Position numbers and translations under genes: made by a program. Shown here in pieces: positions 1-6,850 of a stretch of 26,559 nucleotides of DNA. The DNA lies in contig JAZDKQ010000025.1 in assembly GCA_043802865.1 (NCBI GenBank), forward strand, positions 1 to 26,559, in the 5' to 3' direction. Below the pieces are notes generated by a model that saw only the letters and a list, made by a program, of their open reading frames with translations, was not told the origin of the DNA and ran no database searches. This DNA is from JAPLXD01 sp043802865 (GTDB lineage: Bacteria; Patescibacteriota; Minisyncoccia; Moranbacterales; UBA11712). Position 1 is the stretch's first letter. The number at the start of each line of letters is the position of its first letter.

Positions 1-165
1 GATGATGGCCGTAGCCAGTCCTGCGATGAAGAAGAGAGCCAGGTAGGCTTTCCAGGCTTTGATTTCCATACGGGAGATCAAAGCGAACTGGGAACCAAGA
101 GACTTCGAAGTTTTTTCGACGCTCTCATCGATTTTTCTCGGCTTGGCGCCGTTTTTGTTGTTCAT
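1..165 (-). CDS. N-terminus of a membrane protein of unknown function (cut by window edge)
   Basis: The reading frame opens with ATG at 165 and runs off the left edge, so only 55 residues are visible. The first ~37 residues are polar and Lys/Ser-rich (start MNNKNGAKPRK). They are followed by a hydrophobic stretch beginning around AWKAYLALFFIAGLATAII, which looks like a transmembrane helix. This predicts a short cytoplasmic tail followed by a membrane span. No family can be named from this fragment. The upstream 168 bases are very AT-rich, with no clear Shine-Dalgarno site. It could be the start of a longer envelope protein, but that is inference. Confidence 0.6.
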   Translation of the reverse strand, partial: MNNKNGAKPRKIDESVEKTSKSLGSQFALISRMEIKAWKAYLALFFIAGLATAII

Positions 166-313
166 TTTTTTGAGATTAAAAATATTTTTTAGATTAAACA
201 TAGTTTTGAAATTATTTTTATTTTTTATTTTAACAAAATAAGCTTGGCAGATTTTCAATCTTCAGATTCCTAGTTTTTGGAAGATTAATTTTTTCAAGGG
301 TAATATTTATTAG

Positions 314-322
314 ATTATAGCA
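314..322 (-). promoter_or_regulatory. Extended -10 box in the 166-333 spacer
   Basis: The minus strand reads TGCTATAAT, an extended -10 (TGN plus a perfect TATAAT). It lies just after the dockerin remnant and about 150 nt upstream of the partial gene ending at 1. No good -35 is visible. The rest of the 166-333 spacer is AT-rich with nothing else recognisable. It may drive the leftmost gene with a long leader. Confidence 0.35.
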
Positions 323-333
323 TATATGCACTT

Positions 334-429
334 TTACCTCCATCCGCTCATCAGGATTCCCACGTCCTTGATCGTCGCCTGCCCGTCGCCGTTGATGTCG
401 GATTTGGGGTTAAGAATTCCGAAATAAGT
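334..429 (-). pseudogene. C-terminal dockerin type I repeat remnant
   Basis: Directly after the TAG stop of the upstream nucleotidyltransferase gene, and in the same frame, the minus strand encodes 31 residues ending in TAA. They contain NPKSDINGDGQATIKDVG followed by ILMSGWR. This matches the calcium-binding loop of a type I dockerin repeat (D-x-N-x-D-G then D at position 12), with the hydrophobic and Trp positions that usually end such a repeat. There is no start codon of its own. Dockerin repeats normally sit at the C-terminus of secreted or surface proteins, so this looks like the tail of a lost gene, cut off by the adjacent AbiEii/DUF6922 pair or by a deletion. Confidence 0.6.
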
Positions 430-1059
430 CTAGGCAATAATTTTTTTAAGATATTCGTTAACTTTGAGCTCGACCTGCGATTTAATTTCCTCCCAACTTG
501 CAGACTGAAGCATAATTGGCATTGGCTCATCTTCGGCATCTTCGAAATAGACAAGACTCTTGAGAAGGTGGAGTCTGTTAAACTCAATCTGGCTGAATTT
601 TTGCTCGAAAAAGCCAACTAGTTCTTCTAACGTATATTTTTTCAAAAGAAAATAGTAGTCCACAAAATCTTTCTTGCTCCCCCGCGAGGAGATGGCATCG
701 AGTTTCATTGCAGAAATATCCCGTTCGTCCGCGATTTTGATATCTACAAACTTTATAAATGGAAAAAGAAGTTTATAATCATAGTGAAAAAAACTCACCC
801 TGACCCCGTCGAGAATTCCGTGAATTGTCCCTTCCTCTTCGTTTTCTAATTTGAATTTTCCTATTTCTGCAAGAGTATTTTTTATCTTTGAATTTGAAAA
901 AGGCGCGGACGAAAACCAATCCAGGTCAATTGATTCCCGATGCCCAAGCTGAATGGCCAGAGCAGTTCCTCCTGCCAGGTGAAAATCTTTGACCAGCCAG
1001 CTCTTCCCTATCTTCTCCAAAACGCTCCGCGTGTCTTTTCCGATAGTTTGGCTAAACAT
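430..1059 (-). CDS. AbiEii/AbiGii-type nucleotidyltransferase (toxin-like)
   Basis: This 209-residue protein belongs to the AbiEii/AbiGii family of the nucleotidyltransferase superfamily. Residues ~27-50 carry the family signature: FHLAGGTALAIQLGHRESID followed by LDWF, with the GG, the HR and the D-x-D-type acidic pair expected at the metal site. Members of this family are the toxin component of AbiE-like type IV toxin-antitoxin systems. They transfer nucleotides, in characterised cases to tRNA acceptor ends; the substrate here is unknown. Its 5' end overlaps the preceding small gene by about 50 nt, so the two are expected to be translated together. A shorter protein from a downstream start is possible but would approach the GG motif. 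Confidence 0.8.
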   Translation of the reverse strand: MFSQTIGKDTRSVLEKIGKSWLVKDFHLAGGTALAIQLGHRESIDLDWFSSAPFSNSKIKNTLAEIGKFKLENEEEGTIHGILDGVRVSFFHYDYKLLFPFIKFVDIKIADERDISAMKLDAISSRGSKKDFVDYYFLLKKYTLEELVGFFEQKFSQIEFNRLHLLKSLVYFEDAEDEPMPIMLQSASWEEIKSQVELKVNEYLKKIIA

Positions 1060-1292
1060 ATATTTTTATCTAATTTGAAAAATTTACACCAAAAAAACAA
1101 TGATTTCTTGTCGAGACTTTGAAGCTTTGGGATATTCATAGCAATTTTTTCGTTTCCGTAAAATTTCACGGCCCAAGCAAAATCATCCTCGCCACCGTAC
1201 GAGAGAATTCTTTCAATGACAAATTTTTCATTTTTCCGAGGATCGACTTTGTTTACATCCCAGAATAAGGATACCTTTTTCAATGTTCCCAT
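1008..1292 (-). CDS. DUF6922-like protein, probable partner of the AbiEii-type gene
   Basis: A 94-residue protein starting at ATG 1292 (MGTLKKVSLFWDVNKVDP). The LFWDV opening, the FVIERILSYGG segment, and a later region where an aromatic FW pair precedes the C-terminal helix resemble the DUF6922 family. Members of that family are often encoded directly upstream of AbiEii nucleotidyltransferases. The 3' end overlaps the nucleotidyltransferase start, as in a two-gene toxin-antitoxin operon. An antitoxin or DNA-binding role is inferred from context only. A TTG two codons upstream could also open the frame, but the promoter geometry favours the ATG at 1292. Confidence 0.65.
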   Translation of the reverse strand: MGTLKKVSLFWDVNKVDPRKNEKFVIERILSYGGEDDFAWAVKFYGNEKIAMNIPKLQSLDKKSLFFWCKFFKLDKNICLAKLSEKTRGAFWRR

Positions 1293-1298
1293 GTGCAA

Positions 1299-1327
1299 AT
1301 TATAGCATAAATATCAATGTGCAACAA
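1299..1327 (-). promoter_or_regulatory. Promoter of the AbiEii/DUF6922 pair, apparently leaderless
   Basis: On the minus strand a -35-like TTGTTG (1327-1322) is followed after 17 nt by TATAAT (1304-1299), itself preceded by TGC (extended -10). Only six bases separate the -10 from ATG 1292, so transcription should begin at or within a base of the start codon. No Shine-Dalgarno site can fit. Confidence 0.65.
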
Positions 1328-1346
1328 CATTGTGTACTGAACAATC

Positions 1347-2798
1347 TCATTTTATCCTCGGAAAAAGAATTTCAGCTTTTTTAGTTTCCAAGGCTTTTTT
1401 TATTTTCTCTGCTGTATCGGGTATAGGAGGAATTAGCATTTCGGAAATTGAATACAAATCAGAAACCAATTTTTTCATGACTTCCCGAAATTTATTCTCA
1501 CTATTTTTCACTAACTCCCATGGCTTGTTTTCTTCGATAAACTTGTCATCTTCGCGCACAATTTTCCAAATATCAGAAAGCGCCTCGTTCATTTTTATTC
1601 CCTCAATCAATTTCCCAATTGCCCTAATTTGTCCGCGATCTCTCTGATTTCCCCAATTTTCCGAATTTCCCATCAATTTCACAACTCGCGAAACCAAATT
1701 GCCGATCCCATTTGCCAAATCCGCGTTGTATTTTTCCGTGAGCCGTTCCATTGTCACATCAACATCCTCGCCGAAAGTTCCCGCCGACATCAGGAGATAT
1801 CTCGTGCCATCAACTCCGAATTTTTCAAGCATTTCGTCAATTCCGATCGCATTTCCAATCGTCTTGCTCATTTTTCTGCCCCCTGAAAGCAAGTGGCCGT
1901 GGACGTATAGTACTTTTGGCAGTTCGATTCCAAGATGCATGAGCATTATCGGCCAGATGGTCGCGTGCACGCGTAGAATATCTTTCCCGATGAGCTGCAC
2001 ATCCGCCGGCCAAAATTTAGAAGCTAACTCGCCTTTTATCTCCCCCCTTATTAGAGAGGGACTAAGGGGGATTTCTCCGTCCCAACCCAAGCCCGTGAGA
2101 TAACTCAAGAAAGCGTCGAACCACACATACGTCGTATGCTCCGCGTCAAAAGGCAAAGGAATCCCCCATTTCACGTTCTTGCGCGAAATAGAAACGTCTT
2201 TCAGCTTTTCTTTTGTGAGAAATGACAAAATTTCTTTTTTGTATTTCGCCGGAGCAATTCGAAACTCGTCGCTTTTTATTTTCTCAATCAGCTTTTTCTG
2301 GACATCTCCCGACATTTTGAGAAGATAACTTTCTTCTTTCACTTTCTCAACGACGATGTCGTGGTCGGGGCAACGGTCGTTAACCAAATCTTTTTCGTTT
2401 TTGAATTGCTCGCAGGCGACGCAATAATATCCCTCGTACTCGCCTTTGTATATCGCACCTTTGTCAAAAAGGATTTGCAGGGCTTTTTGAACGGCGCTTT
2501 TGTGCATATCAGCGCTCGTGCGGATGAAATTGTCGTATTTGATATTCAGCTTCTCCCAATAATTCTTAAATTCCTGCGATATTTCATCAACAAAAGCTTG
2601 CGGATCCTTGCCCGCTTCTTCGGCTTTTTTTTGGATCTTGAGCCCGTGCTCGTCCGTTCCCATCAGCAAAAATACTTCCTCGCCCTGAAGCTTGTGGAAT
2701 CGCGCCAACACATCCGCCGCCACGCTCGTATAAGCATGCCCGATATGCGGCTTATCGTTGACATAATAGACTGGAGTAGTGATGAAAAATTTCTTCAT
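1347..2798 (-). CDS. metG: Methionine--tRNA ligase
   Basis: Class Ia aminoacyl-tRNA synthetase of 483 residues that charges tRNA-Met in the cytoplasm. The class I signature HIGH is at residues 18-21 and the KMSKT loop near residue 306 (GGRKMSKTIGNAIGID). A zinc-knuckle region with C-x2-C and a C-x2-D/H partner lies around residues 125-145. The anticodon-binding helical domain follows, and the protein stops at FPRIK with no C-terminal tRNA-binding (EMAP/Trbp111-like) domain, so this is the short form. Two repeat-like segments interrupt it in frame: PLSPSLIRGEIKGE near residues 243-256, and a Gly/Asn-rich stretch around residues 374-395. The gene follows a GxxExxY gene and rsmI on the same strand, with a 21-nt gap. 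The stop is TGA. Confidence 0.95.
   Translation of the reverse strand: MKKFFITTPVYYVNDKPHIGHAYTSVAADVLARFHKLQGEEVFLLMGTDEHGLKIQKKAEEAGKDPQAFVDEISQEFKNYWEKLNIKYDNFIRTSADMHKSAVQKALQILFDKGAIYKGEYEGYYCVACEQFKNEKDLVNDRCPDHDIVVEKVKEESYLLKMSGDVQKKLIEKIKSDEFRIAPAKYKKEILSFLTKEKLKDVSISRKNVKWGIPLPFDAEHTTYVWFDAFLSYLTGLGWDGEIPLSPSLIRGEIKGELASKFWPADVQLIGKDILRVHATIWPIMLMHLGIELPKVLYVHGHLLSGGRKMSKTIGNAIGIDEMLEKFGVDGTRYLLMSAGTFGEDVDVTMERLTEKYNADLANGIGNLVSRVVKLMGNSENWGNQRDRGQIRAIGKLIEGIKMNEALSDIWKIVREDDKFIEENKPWELVKNSENKFREVMKKLVSDLYSISEMLIPPIPDTAEKIKKALETKKAEILFPRIK
1604..1680. repeat. metG: Low-complexity GGGAAATT-type repeat inside metG
   Basis: On the minus strand variants of AATTGGGGAAAT and ATTGGGAAATTG recur several times. 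They encode the metG segment around LMGNSENWGNQRDRG. The same word family appears at 6156-6209, 6790-6850, 7772-7797 and 15731-15752. The length change does not break the reading frame. This looks like slippage-type expansion tolerated in a surface loop or linker of the anticodon-binding domain. Confidence 0.5.
2043..2070. repeat. metG: Palindromic GC-rich element inside metG
   Basis: A perfect 8-bp inverted repeat (CCCCCTTA / TAAGGGGG) with a 12-nt loop lies inside metG. It is read as PLSPSLIRG on the protein. The insertion sits between GLGWDGEI and the KFWPADVQLIGKDILR region, where typical MetRS sequences have only a short loop. The frame is kept. Confidence 0.65.
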
Positions 2799-2808
2799 AA
2801 ATTTTGCG

Positions 2809-2842
2809 GATAGAGCGGATTAAGCGGATACTGCGGATTTTT
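2809..2842. repeat. GCGGAT short tandem-like repeat spanning the metG upstream gap
   Basis: Four copies of GCGGAT at roughly 9-11 nt intervals fill the 21-nt gap between metG and the upstream gene and extend into the last codons of that gene. The same word recurs, inverted, within rsmI at 3378-3408. No known function; the even spacing suggests local expansion. Confidence 0.5.
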
Positions 2843-3242
2843 TCGCCTTATCGTTTATTTTTCTTATTATTTGCAACTGCTTTGCTCCAAAATTAACTAG
2901 AAACGCTAATCTATATTTTGATCCAGATAAATATGACTGGATTTGTCTTTCAGATACTGCCTGCAAAAACTCCAGAGCCTTTATTTCTATAATTACCTTA
3001 TTCCATGCGATAAAATCAATTCTGAACGCCCCTAATAATTCTTCCTTTCTTATTATTTTAACATGCTTTTCGCTTTCAAACGGAATTTTGTTTTCTTTGA
3101 ACTCTTGAATCAGCGCTTTTACATAAACCGACTCCTTGTATCCCGGACCGAGCTCATTATATATTTTCATAAACAATCCTCTCAGAATATAGGATTCCTT
3201 CTCATAGAGTAAGAATTCGCCATCCTTTGTATATATTGTCAT
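2820..3242 (-). CDS. GxxExxY family protein
   Basis: A 140-residue protein with the defining GxxExxY motif (GPGYKESVYVKAL, around residues 32-44). Further on come the FRIDFIAWNKVIIEIKAL segment, in which D and E-x-K are placed as in PD-(D/E)XK nuclease folds, and a QIQSYL helix. Family members are small, widespread and of uncertain function, and the fold is predicted to be nuclease-like. Its ATG overlaps the TGA of rsmI (ATGA), so the two are translationally coupled. It has no functional link to metG or rsmI that the sequence shows, and may be a passenger gene in this operon. Confidence 0.85.
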   Translation of the reverse strand: MTIYTKDGEFLLYEKESYILRGLFMKIYNELGPGYKESVYVKALIQEFKENKIPFESEKHVKIIRKEELLGAFRIDFIAWNKVIIEIKALEFLQAVSERQIQSYLSGSKYRLAFLVNFGAKQLQIIRKINDKAKKSAVSA

Positions 3243-3937
3243 TTTTCTTTATAAATCACAACTATAAATTCTCCGAGAGTTGCTTTTTTATTTTCTTGGA
3301 AGTGTTTTTTTGTGCTTTCGATGTCACCGCGAACAATCTCTTCAAATTGCTTAGTTAGCTCTCTGCCGATTATTAAACGTATCCGCTCACATCCGCCCAA
3401 TCCGCCAAGCTCATTCAACAACTTCAATATCCGATATTTTGATTCAAACACAATCACCGGATATCCGCATTTATCAATATCCGCCAAAAATTTCATTCGG
3501 CCTTTTTTGTGCGGCGGAAAACCCAAGAAACAAAATTTGCTCATATTTATCCCGGCAACACTCGCCAAAGTCGTGATCGCCGACGCCCCGGGAATGGGAA
3601 TAATATCAACTTTTTGTTCCATATTTTGTGTTATGTGTTCTATAAGAATGTTTCCAGGATCAGAAATGCCTGGCGTTCCCGCATCACTGACAAGCGCGAG
3701 ATTTTTCCCGTTTTCCAAATGCTCGACGATTTTTTCCACTCTTGAGAGCTTGCTGTGATGATGGTATGATAGAAGAGGTTTTTGAATCTCATATCGATCC
3801 AGCAACTTTTTTGTGACTCGCGTATCCTCGCACAGAATCAAATCAACCTCTTTCAGAACGCGAATAGCACGAAGAGTGATGTCTTCGAGATTGCCAATAG
3901 GAGTGGCAACGATATATAATTTTCCAAATTTATCCAT
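3239..3937 (-). CDS. rsmI: 16S rRNA (cytidine1402-2'-O)-methyltransferase RsmI
   Basis: A SAM-dependent tetrapyrrole-methylase-fold enzyme that 2'-O-methylates C1402 of 16S rRNA in the decoding centre. The 232-residue product starts MDKFGKLYIVATPIGNLEDI. It keeps the family blocks LCEDTRVTKKLLDRY, YHHHSK, LVSDAGTPGISDPG (SAM-binding loop) and IPGASAITTLASVAGI. The ATG at 3937 is preferred over an upstream TTG at 3952, because the family block begins immediately after it. A short insertion NELGGLGGCERI, encoded by GCGGAT-type repeats, sits in the C-terminal domain. The gene ends in TGA overlapping the next ATG. Its start lies only 2 nt from a divergent gene, so its promoter must lie inside that gene's coding region. 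Confidence 0.93.
   Translation of the reverse strand: MDKFGKLYIVATPIGNLEDITLRAIRVLKEVDLILCEDTRVTKKLLDRYEIQKPLLSYHHHSKLSRVEKIVEHLENGKNLALVSDAGTPGISDPGNILIEHITQNMEQKVDIIPIPGASAITTLASVAGINMSKFCFLGFPPHKKGRMKFLADIDKCGYPVIVFESKYRILKLLNELGGLGGCERIRLIIGRELTKQFEEIVRGDIESTKKHFQENKKATLGEFIVVIYKEK
3378..3408. repeat. rsmI: GCGGAT-type repeat inside rsmI
   Basis: The minus strand reads GGCGGATTGGGCGGATGTG followed by another GCGGAT. This encodes GGLGGCERI in frame. It is the same word that fills the gap upstream of metG, in opposite orientation. Confidence 0.45.
3891..3920 (+). promoter_or_regulatory. Sigma-70-like promoter inside rsmI for the divergent gene
   Basis: TTGCCA (3891-3896), an 18-nt spacer, and a perfect TATAAT (3915-3920). 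Transcription would start near 3927, giving about a 13-nt leader before ATG 3940. The promoter lies wholly within the rsmI coding sequence, as forced by the 2-nt spacing of the two start codons. Confidence 0.65.
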
Positions 3938-3939
3938 AT

Positions 3940-4419
3940 ATGATTCTTGCAACGCATATATTATCCGGCGCGGTTATAGGCGCGGAAATAAAAAATCCTT
4001 TTTATATCGCGTTGATTTCAATCGCGGTGCATTTCCTGCTTGATCTTCTTCCTCACGGGGATTATCTCAACAAAAAATCCGGCTTCAGAGATTTTTGGAA
4101 AGTAGCTTTGGATCTCGCAATTGGACTAGGAACAGTCTATGCGCTATTTTTTCTTCGAGATGCCGCCTCGACAGCGAATCTCGAAAATATAGCCATTGGA
4201 ATATTCTTCTCTCTTCTTCCCGACGGAACCACTTTTCTATATTGGAAAATGGGAGTCAAGTTTCTGAAGCCCATAAAGAAATTTCATGAAAAATTGCATT
4301 ATTACCCTGAATTTTCTCCCGAAAGTGAATTTCACCTTAAAAACAATCTTTGGGATATCTTGATTTCGCTGGCTGCCGTGATCATATTGCTTTCTCTTCG
4401 CCAATTTCCCGTTTCCTGA
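3940..4419 (+). CDS. Small integral membrane protein, possibly DUF457/YdjM-like
   Basis: A 159-residue protein and the only intact gene on the plus strand. It has several hydrophobic segments and conserved-looking polar motifs near the membrane faces: ATHILSGAVIGA at the N-terminus, VHFLLDLLPHGDY near residues 30-42, and LLPDG near 90-95. The pattern of an N-terminal TH, then H-x3-D-x2-PH-x-D, then PD-G resembles membrane-bound metal-dependent hydrolase-like families (DUF457/YdjM), but the match is from memory and weak. It is transcribed divergently from rsmI. Its 3' end overlaps the convergent AI-2E-family gene by 38 nt. Confidence 0.75.
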   Translation: MILATHILSGAVIGAEIKNPFYIALISIAVHFLLDLLPHGDYLNKKSGFRDFWKVALDLAIGLGTVYALFFLRDAASTANLENIAIGIFFSLLPDGTTFLYWKMGVKFLKPIKKFHEKLHYYPEFSPESEFHLKNNLWDILISLAAVIILLSLRQFPVS

Positions 4420-5419
4420 CCAGATCTCCCGCCACTTCGCTCAATACTGTCGCGATCGGAACCGCGATGATGATCCCTGTCACTCCGCCGAGCTTCGCGC
4501 CTGTCATAAGCGCCAAAATCACAACCACCGGATTGAGACCCACCGCTTTCTTCATAACAAGCGGCGTGAGGATATATCCTTCAAGCTGCTGAACCAAAAC
4601 AAAAAGCGCGAGAACCAGAAGGCCAGTGACCGGATCATGCAAAAAACTGACGGACACGGCAATGACAGCCGAAATGACCGGTCCGATATAGGGAATAATT
4701 TCCAGAATTCCCGCTATCAGCGCCAGCACCAGCGCGTACGGCGCGCCGATGAGCAGCAAGCCCAGATAATCGAGCACAAAAATTATCAGCATCAGAAACA
4801 GCTGTCCCTGAAGCCAGCGTCCCATTTTAAACTGAATCCGATCCACCAGTCCCGAGATATAATCGCGATGTTCCTCTGGCGCGAGAGAAGCGAAAAATTT
4901 CTTGATTCCCTTTTCCTGAACCGACATGTAGAAAGCGACAGAAAGCACGACGACAAACGAAAATATTCCGCCAATGAAAGAAACCGTCCCGCTGAAAACG
5001 CTTGAGCCGATTTGAGAAAGTCTTTCAGTGACGCTTCCTGTGAAATTCGCGATTTGCTGCTGGAAATTATGAGAAGCCGCGTAGTCCCGGACTATTTTGA
5101 AGTATCCGGAAAATTTTTCGACCAGCTGCGGAAAACTTTCCCCCAGCCCTCGAATTTCACTCGTCAGGGGCGGAACCAGAAGCCCGATCGTTGTTACCAG
5201 TACGGCAAGAAAGGCAACATAAACAACCAGAACCGTGAGAGAGCGCGGCACTCGTTTTTTCTGAAACCAGTCCACAATAGGATCAATCGCGGAGACAATA
5301 ATAATCGCGATAAAAACCAGCGCCAAGATATCTCGGACAAGATAAAGAAACCAAAGGAGTAATAGAATAAGCACTGCTCTTAAAATTGTACCGGATGAAA
5401 TTTCGATGGTGCGATTCAT
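4382..5419 (-). CDS. AI-2E family transporter (PerM/TqsA-like permease)
   Basis: A 345-residue polytopic membrane protein of the AI-2E transporter family. It has two N-terminal hydrophobic helices and a polar middle domain (SEIRGLGESFPQLVEKF onward). The C-terminal membrane block carries the family signatures GILEIIPYIGPVISAV, QQLEGYILTPLVMKKAVGL, and NPVVVILALMTGAKLGG followed by IIIAVP. Members include TqsA and sodium/proton antiporters; the substrate cannot be predicted here. It is the last gene of the glyS-NIF3-M16 run, separated from the M16 gene by a 77-nt AT-rich repeat. It overlaps a convergent gene at its 3' end, so antisense interference is possible. Confidence 0.9.
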   Translation of the reverse strand: MNRTIEISSGTILRAVLILLLLWFLYLVRDILALVFIAIIIVSAIDPIVDWFQKKRVPRSLTVLVVYVAFLAVLVTTIGLLVPPLTSEIRGLGESFPQLVEKFSGYFKIVRDYAASHNFQQQIANFTGSVTERLSQIGSSVFSGTVSFIGGIFSFVVVLSVAFYMSVQEKGIKKFFASLAPEEHRDYISGLVDRIQFKMGRWLQGQLFLMLIIFVLDYLGLLLIGAPYALVLALIAGILEIIPYIGPVISAVIAVSVSFLHDPVTGLLVLALFVLVQQLEGYILTPLVMKKAVGLNPVVVILALMTGAKLGGVTGIIIAVPIATVLSEVAGDLVRKREIGEEKAI

Positions 5420-5423
5420 AATA

Positions 5424-5498
5424 AATTTTCAATTATCAATTATCAATTTACAATGAATTTTCAATGACTCAATGTTCAATGTTTGAAAATTGAAAATT
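5424..5498. repeat. AT-rich TTCAAT/TTGAAAATT repeat between M16 and AI-2E genes
   Basis: The whole spacer consists of variants of CAATTATCAATT, TTCAATG and TTGAAAATTG. The 17-mer TTCAATGTTTGAAAATT (5475-5491) occurs again exactly at 12282-12298 upstream of tgt. No promoter stands out above this background. Confidence 0.7.
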
Positions 5499-6780
5499 AC
5501 AACTTTAATATCCTCTCCAAAAATTCTTTCTCTTCAATCGGTCCGATCAGAGCCAAATTCATCCCATTATTCACAAAAATATCCCTCGCTACTCTCAATA
5601 TGTCATCTTTCTTCACTTTGTCAATCCGGCGGATTATTTCATCGGGCTTTTTTATTTCCCGTCGACCGAGTTCTTGTCCGGCCAAAAAAGCGGCCACTTC
5701 GTCCGAAGACTCAAGCGAAAGCGCCATTTTTCCGCGCAAATTGTCTTTGGATTTTTTCAATTCTTTTTCGCTCACTCCCTTGGCTTTCATTTTCTTGATT
5801 TCCGAGATGATCGTTTTCACGGTTTTTTCAATCTTCGCTTTGTTCGTGTCCACACCCGCCCGTACGGAAAAATATCCGCAGTCGGAAGATTCATCATCGC
5901 TCGCGCTGACATAATACGCAAGCCCAAGTTTTTCACGCACTGAAAGAAATAATCGGCTGCTCATTGTCCCGCCCAAGATGTTTGCAAGAAGCGCCAGTGC
6001 AAATCTATCTTTGTGAAACATATTGTATCCCCGAAATCCCAAAACCAGATGTGCCTGATCAGTTTTTTTGTGCTTGATTTTGAGTTGCGGCTTGGCTTGC
6101 TTCTCGGTCGTTTTTTGTTTTTTGTTCTCATTGCCATTTTGCATTTTCGAAAAAATCTTCCCAATCTCCCCAATTACCCCGCTCTCCCCAATCTCCCCAA
6201 AATTCCCAACCGCGCAAACAACAGTATTCGACGCATTATAGAATTTCTGTATATAATCAACAAAATCTTTTCGACCCACCGCCGCGATATTTTCTTTCAT
6301 CCCGATCACCTTCCACCCCGCCGGCTGATCGCCATAGAGAAGATTTTCAAATTCTTCCCCCACGGACATCATCGGATTGTCTTCGTACATATTGATCTCT
6401 TGGAGAATCACTCCCCGTTCTTTTTCAATTTCTTTTTCTTCAATTTTTGAATTCAGAAAAATATCCGAAACGACGTCAATCGCGAGACTCAAATGCTCTT
6501 TGTCGACTTTGGCATAGTAGGCCGTGCTTTCCTGCGAGGTGTAGGCGTTGAACTCTCCCCCGACGGCATCGAGCGACTCGGCGATGTCTTTCGTCTTCGG
6601 CCGCTTTTTCGTACCCTTGAAAAACATATGCTCAAGAAAATGCGAAATGCCACTCACATTTTTCGTTTCATATTTCGACCCGGCCGCCACCGCCACAATC
6701 ACCGTCACTGTGTTGGTGTCCTTCATCGGCGCTGTGATCAATCGAAGCCCATTTTTGAATGTCGTTTTTTTGAAATGCAT
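5497..6780 (-). CDS. M16 family zinc metalloprotease (insulinase/processing-peptidase type)
   Basis: A 427-residue protein with the inverted zinc motif HFLEH (H47, E50, H51) and the third ligand Glu about 76 residues later in KERGVILQEI. The second half keeps the M16 C-terminal domain, including LGLAYYVSASDDESSDCGYF. It is of the size of bacterial single M16 peptidases, which usually act as dimers or with a partner; the substrate is unknown. The start is the ATG at 6780 (MHFKKTTFKNGLRLI). The open frame upstream is a translation of low-complexity repeats overlapping the previous gene. An in-frame repeat plus a Lys/Gln/Asn-rich linker (around residues 206-250) separates the domains. It is the third gene of the T-box-led unit. 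Confidence 0.92.
   Translation of the reverse strand: MHFKKTTFKNGLRLITAPMKDTNTVTVIVAVAAGSKYETKNVSGISHFLEHMFFKGTKKRPKTKDIAESLDAVGGEFNAYTSQESTAYYAKVDKEHLSLAIDVVSDIFLNSKIEEKEIEKERGVILQEINMYEDNPMMSVGEEFENLLYGDQPAGWKVIGMKENIAAVGRKDFVDYIQKFYNASNTVVCAVGNFGEIGESGVIGEIGKIFSKMQNGNENKKQKTTEKQAKPQLKIKHKKTDQAHLVLGFRGYNMFHKDRFALALLANILGGTMSSRLFLSVREKLGLAYYVSASDDESSDCGYFSVRAGVDTNKAKIEKTVKTIISEIKKMKAKGVSEKELKKSKDNLRGKMALSLESSDEVAAFLAGQELGRREIKKPDEIIRRIDKVKKDDILRVARDIFVNNGMNLALIGPIEEKEFLERILKL
6156..6209. repeat. GGGGAGATT low-complexity repeat inside the M16 gene
   Basis: On the minus strand GGGGAGATTGG, GGGGAGAGCGG and GGGGTAATTGGGGAGATTGG follow each other. They are translated as FGEIGESGVIGEIGKI. This lies between the GNF end of one beta strand and the Lys/Gln-rich linker, so the expansion is in frame and probably in a loop. 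Confidence 0.6.
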
Positions 6781-6789
6781 GTATTTATT

Positions 6790-6850
6790 TTTTATTCTCA
6801 AATTATCTTTATCTCCCAAATTTCCTAAATCTCCTGATCCTCGTGATCCC
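6790..6850. repeat. Low-complexity repeat at the NIF3-family gene end
   Basis: Minus-strand words such as CAGGAGATTTAGGAAATTTG and GGGAGATAAAG span the stop codon of the NIF3-family gene. The last codons of that gene (ITRIRRFRKFGR) are repeat-derived. This sequence also creates a false upstream extension of the M16 reading frame. Confidence 0.55.

Noticed and set aside
430..432. TAG read-through joining AbiEii to the dockerin tail
   Set aside because: TAG ends tgt, recO and the DUF11-like gene normally; dockerin tails are not part of AbiEii proteins. A shared frame has a one-in-three chance.
1604..1680. CRISPR-like or tandem array
   Set aside because: Units are short, irregular and inside coding sequence, without spacers of constant size.
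4637..5362. Plus-strand reading frames inside the AI-2E-family gene
   Set aside because: They have no family features and basic, unstructured content, and they oppose a clear transporter gene.
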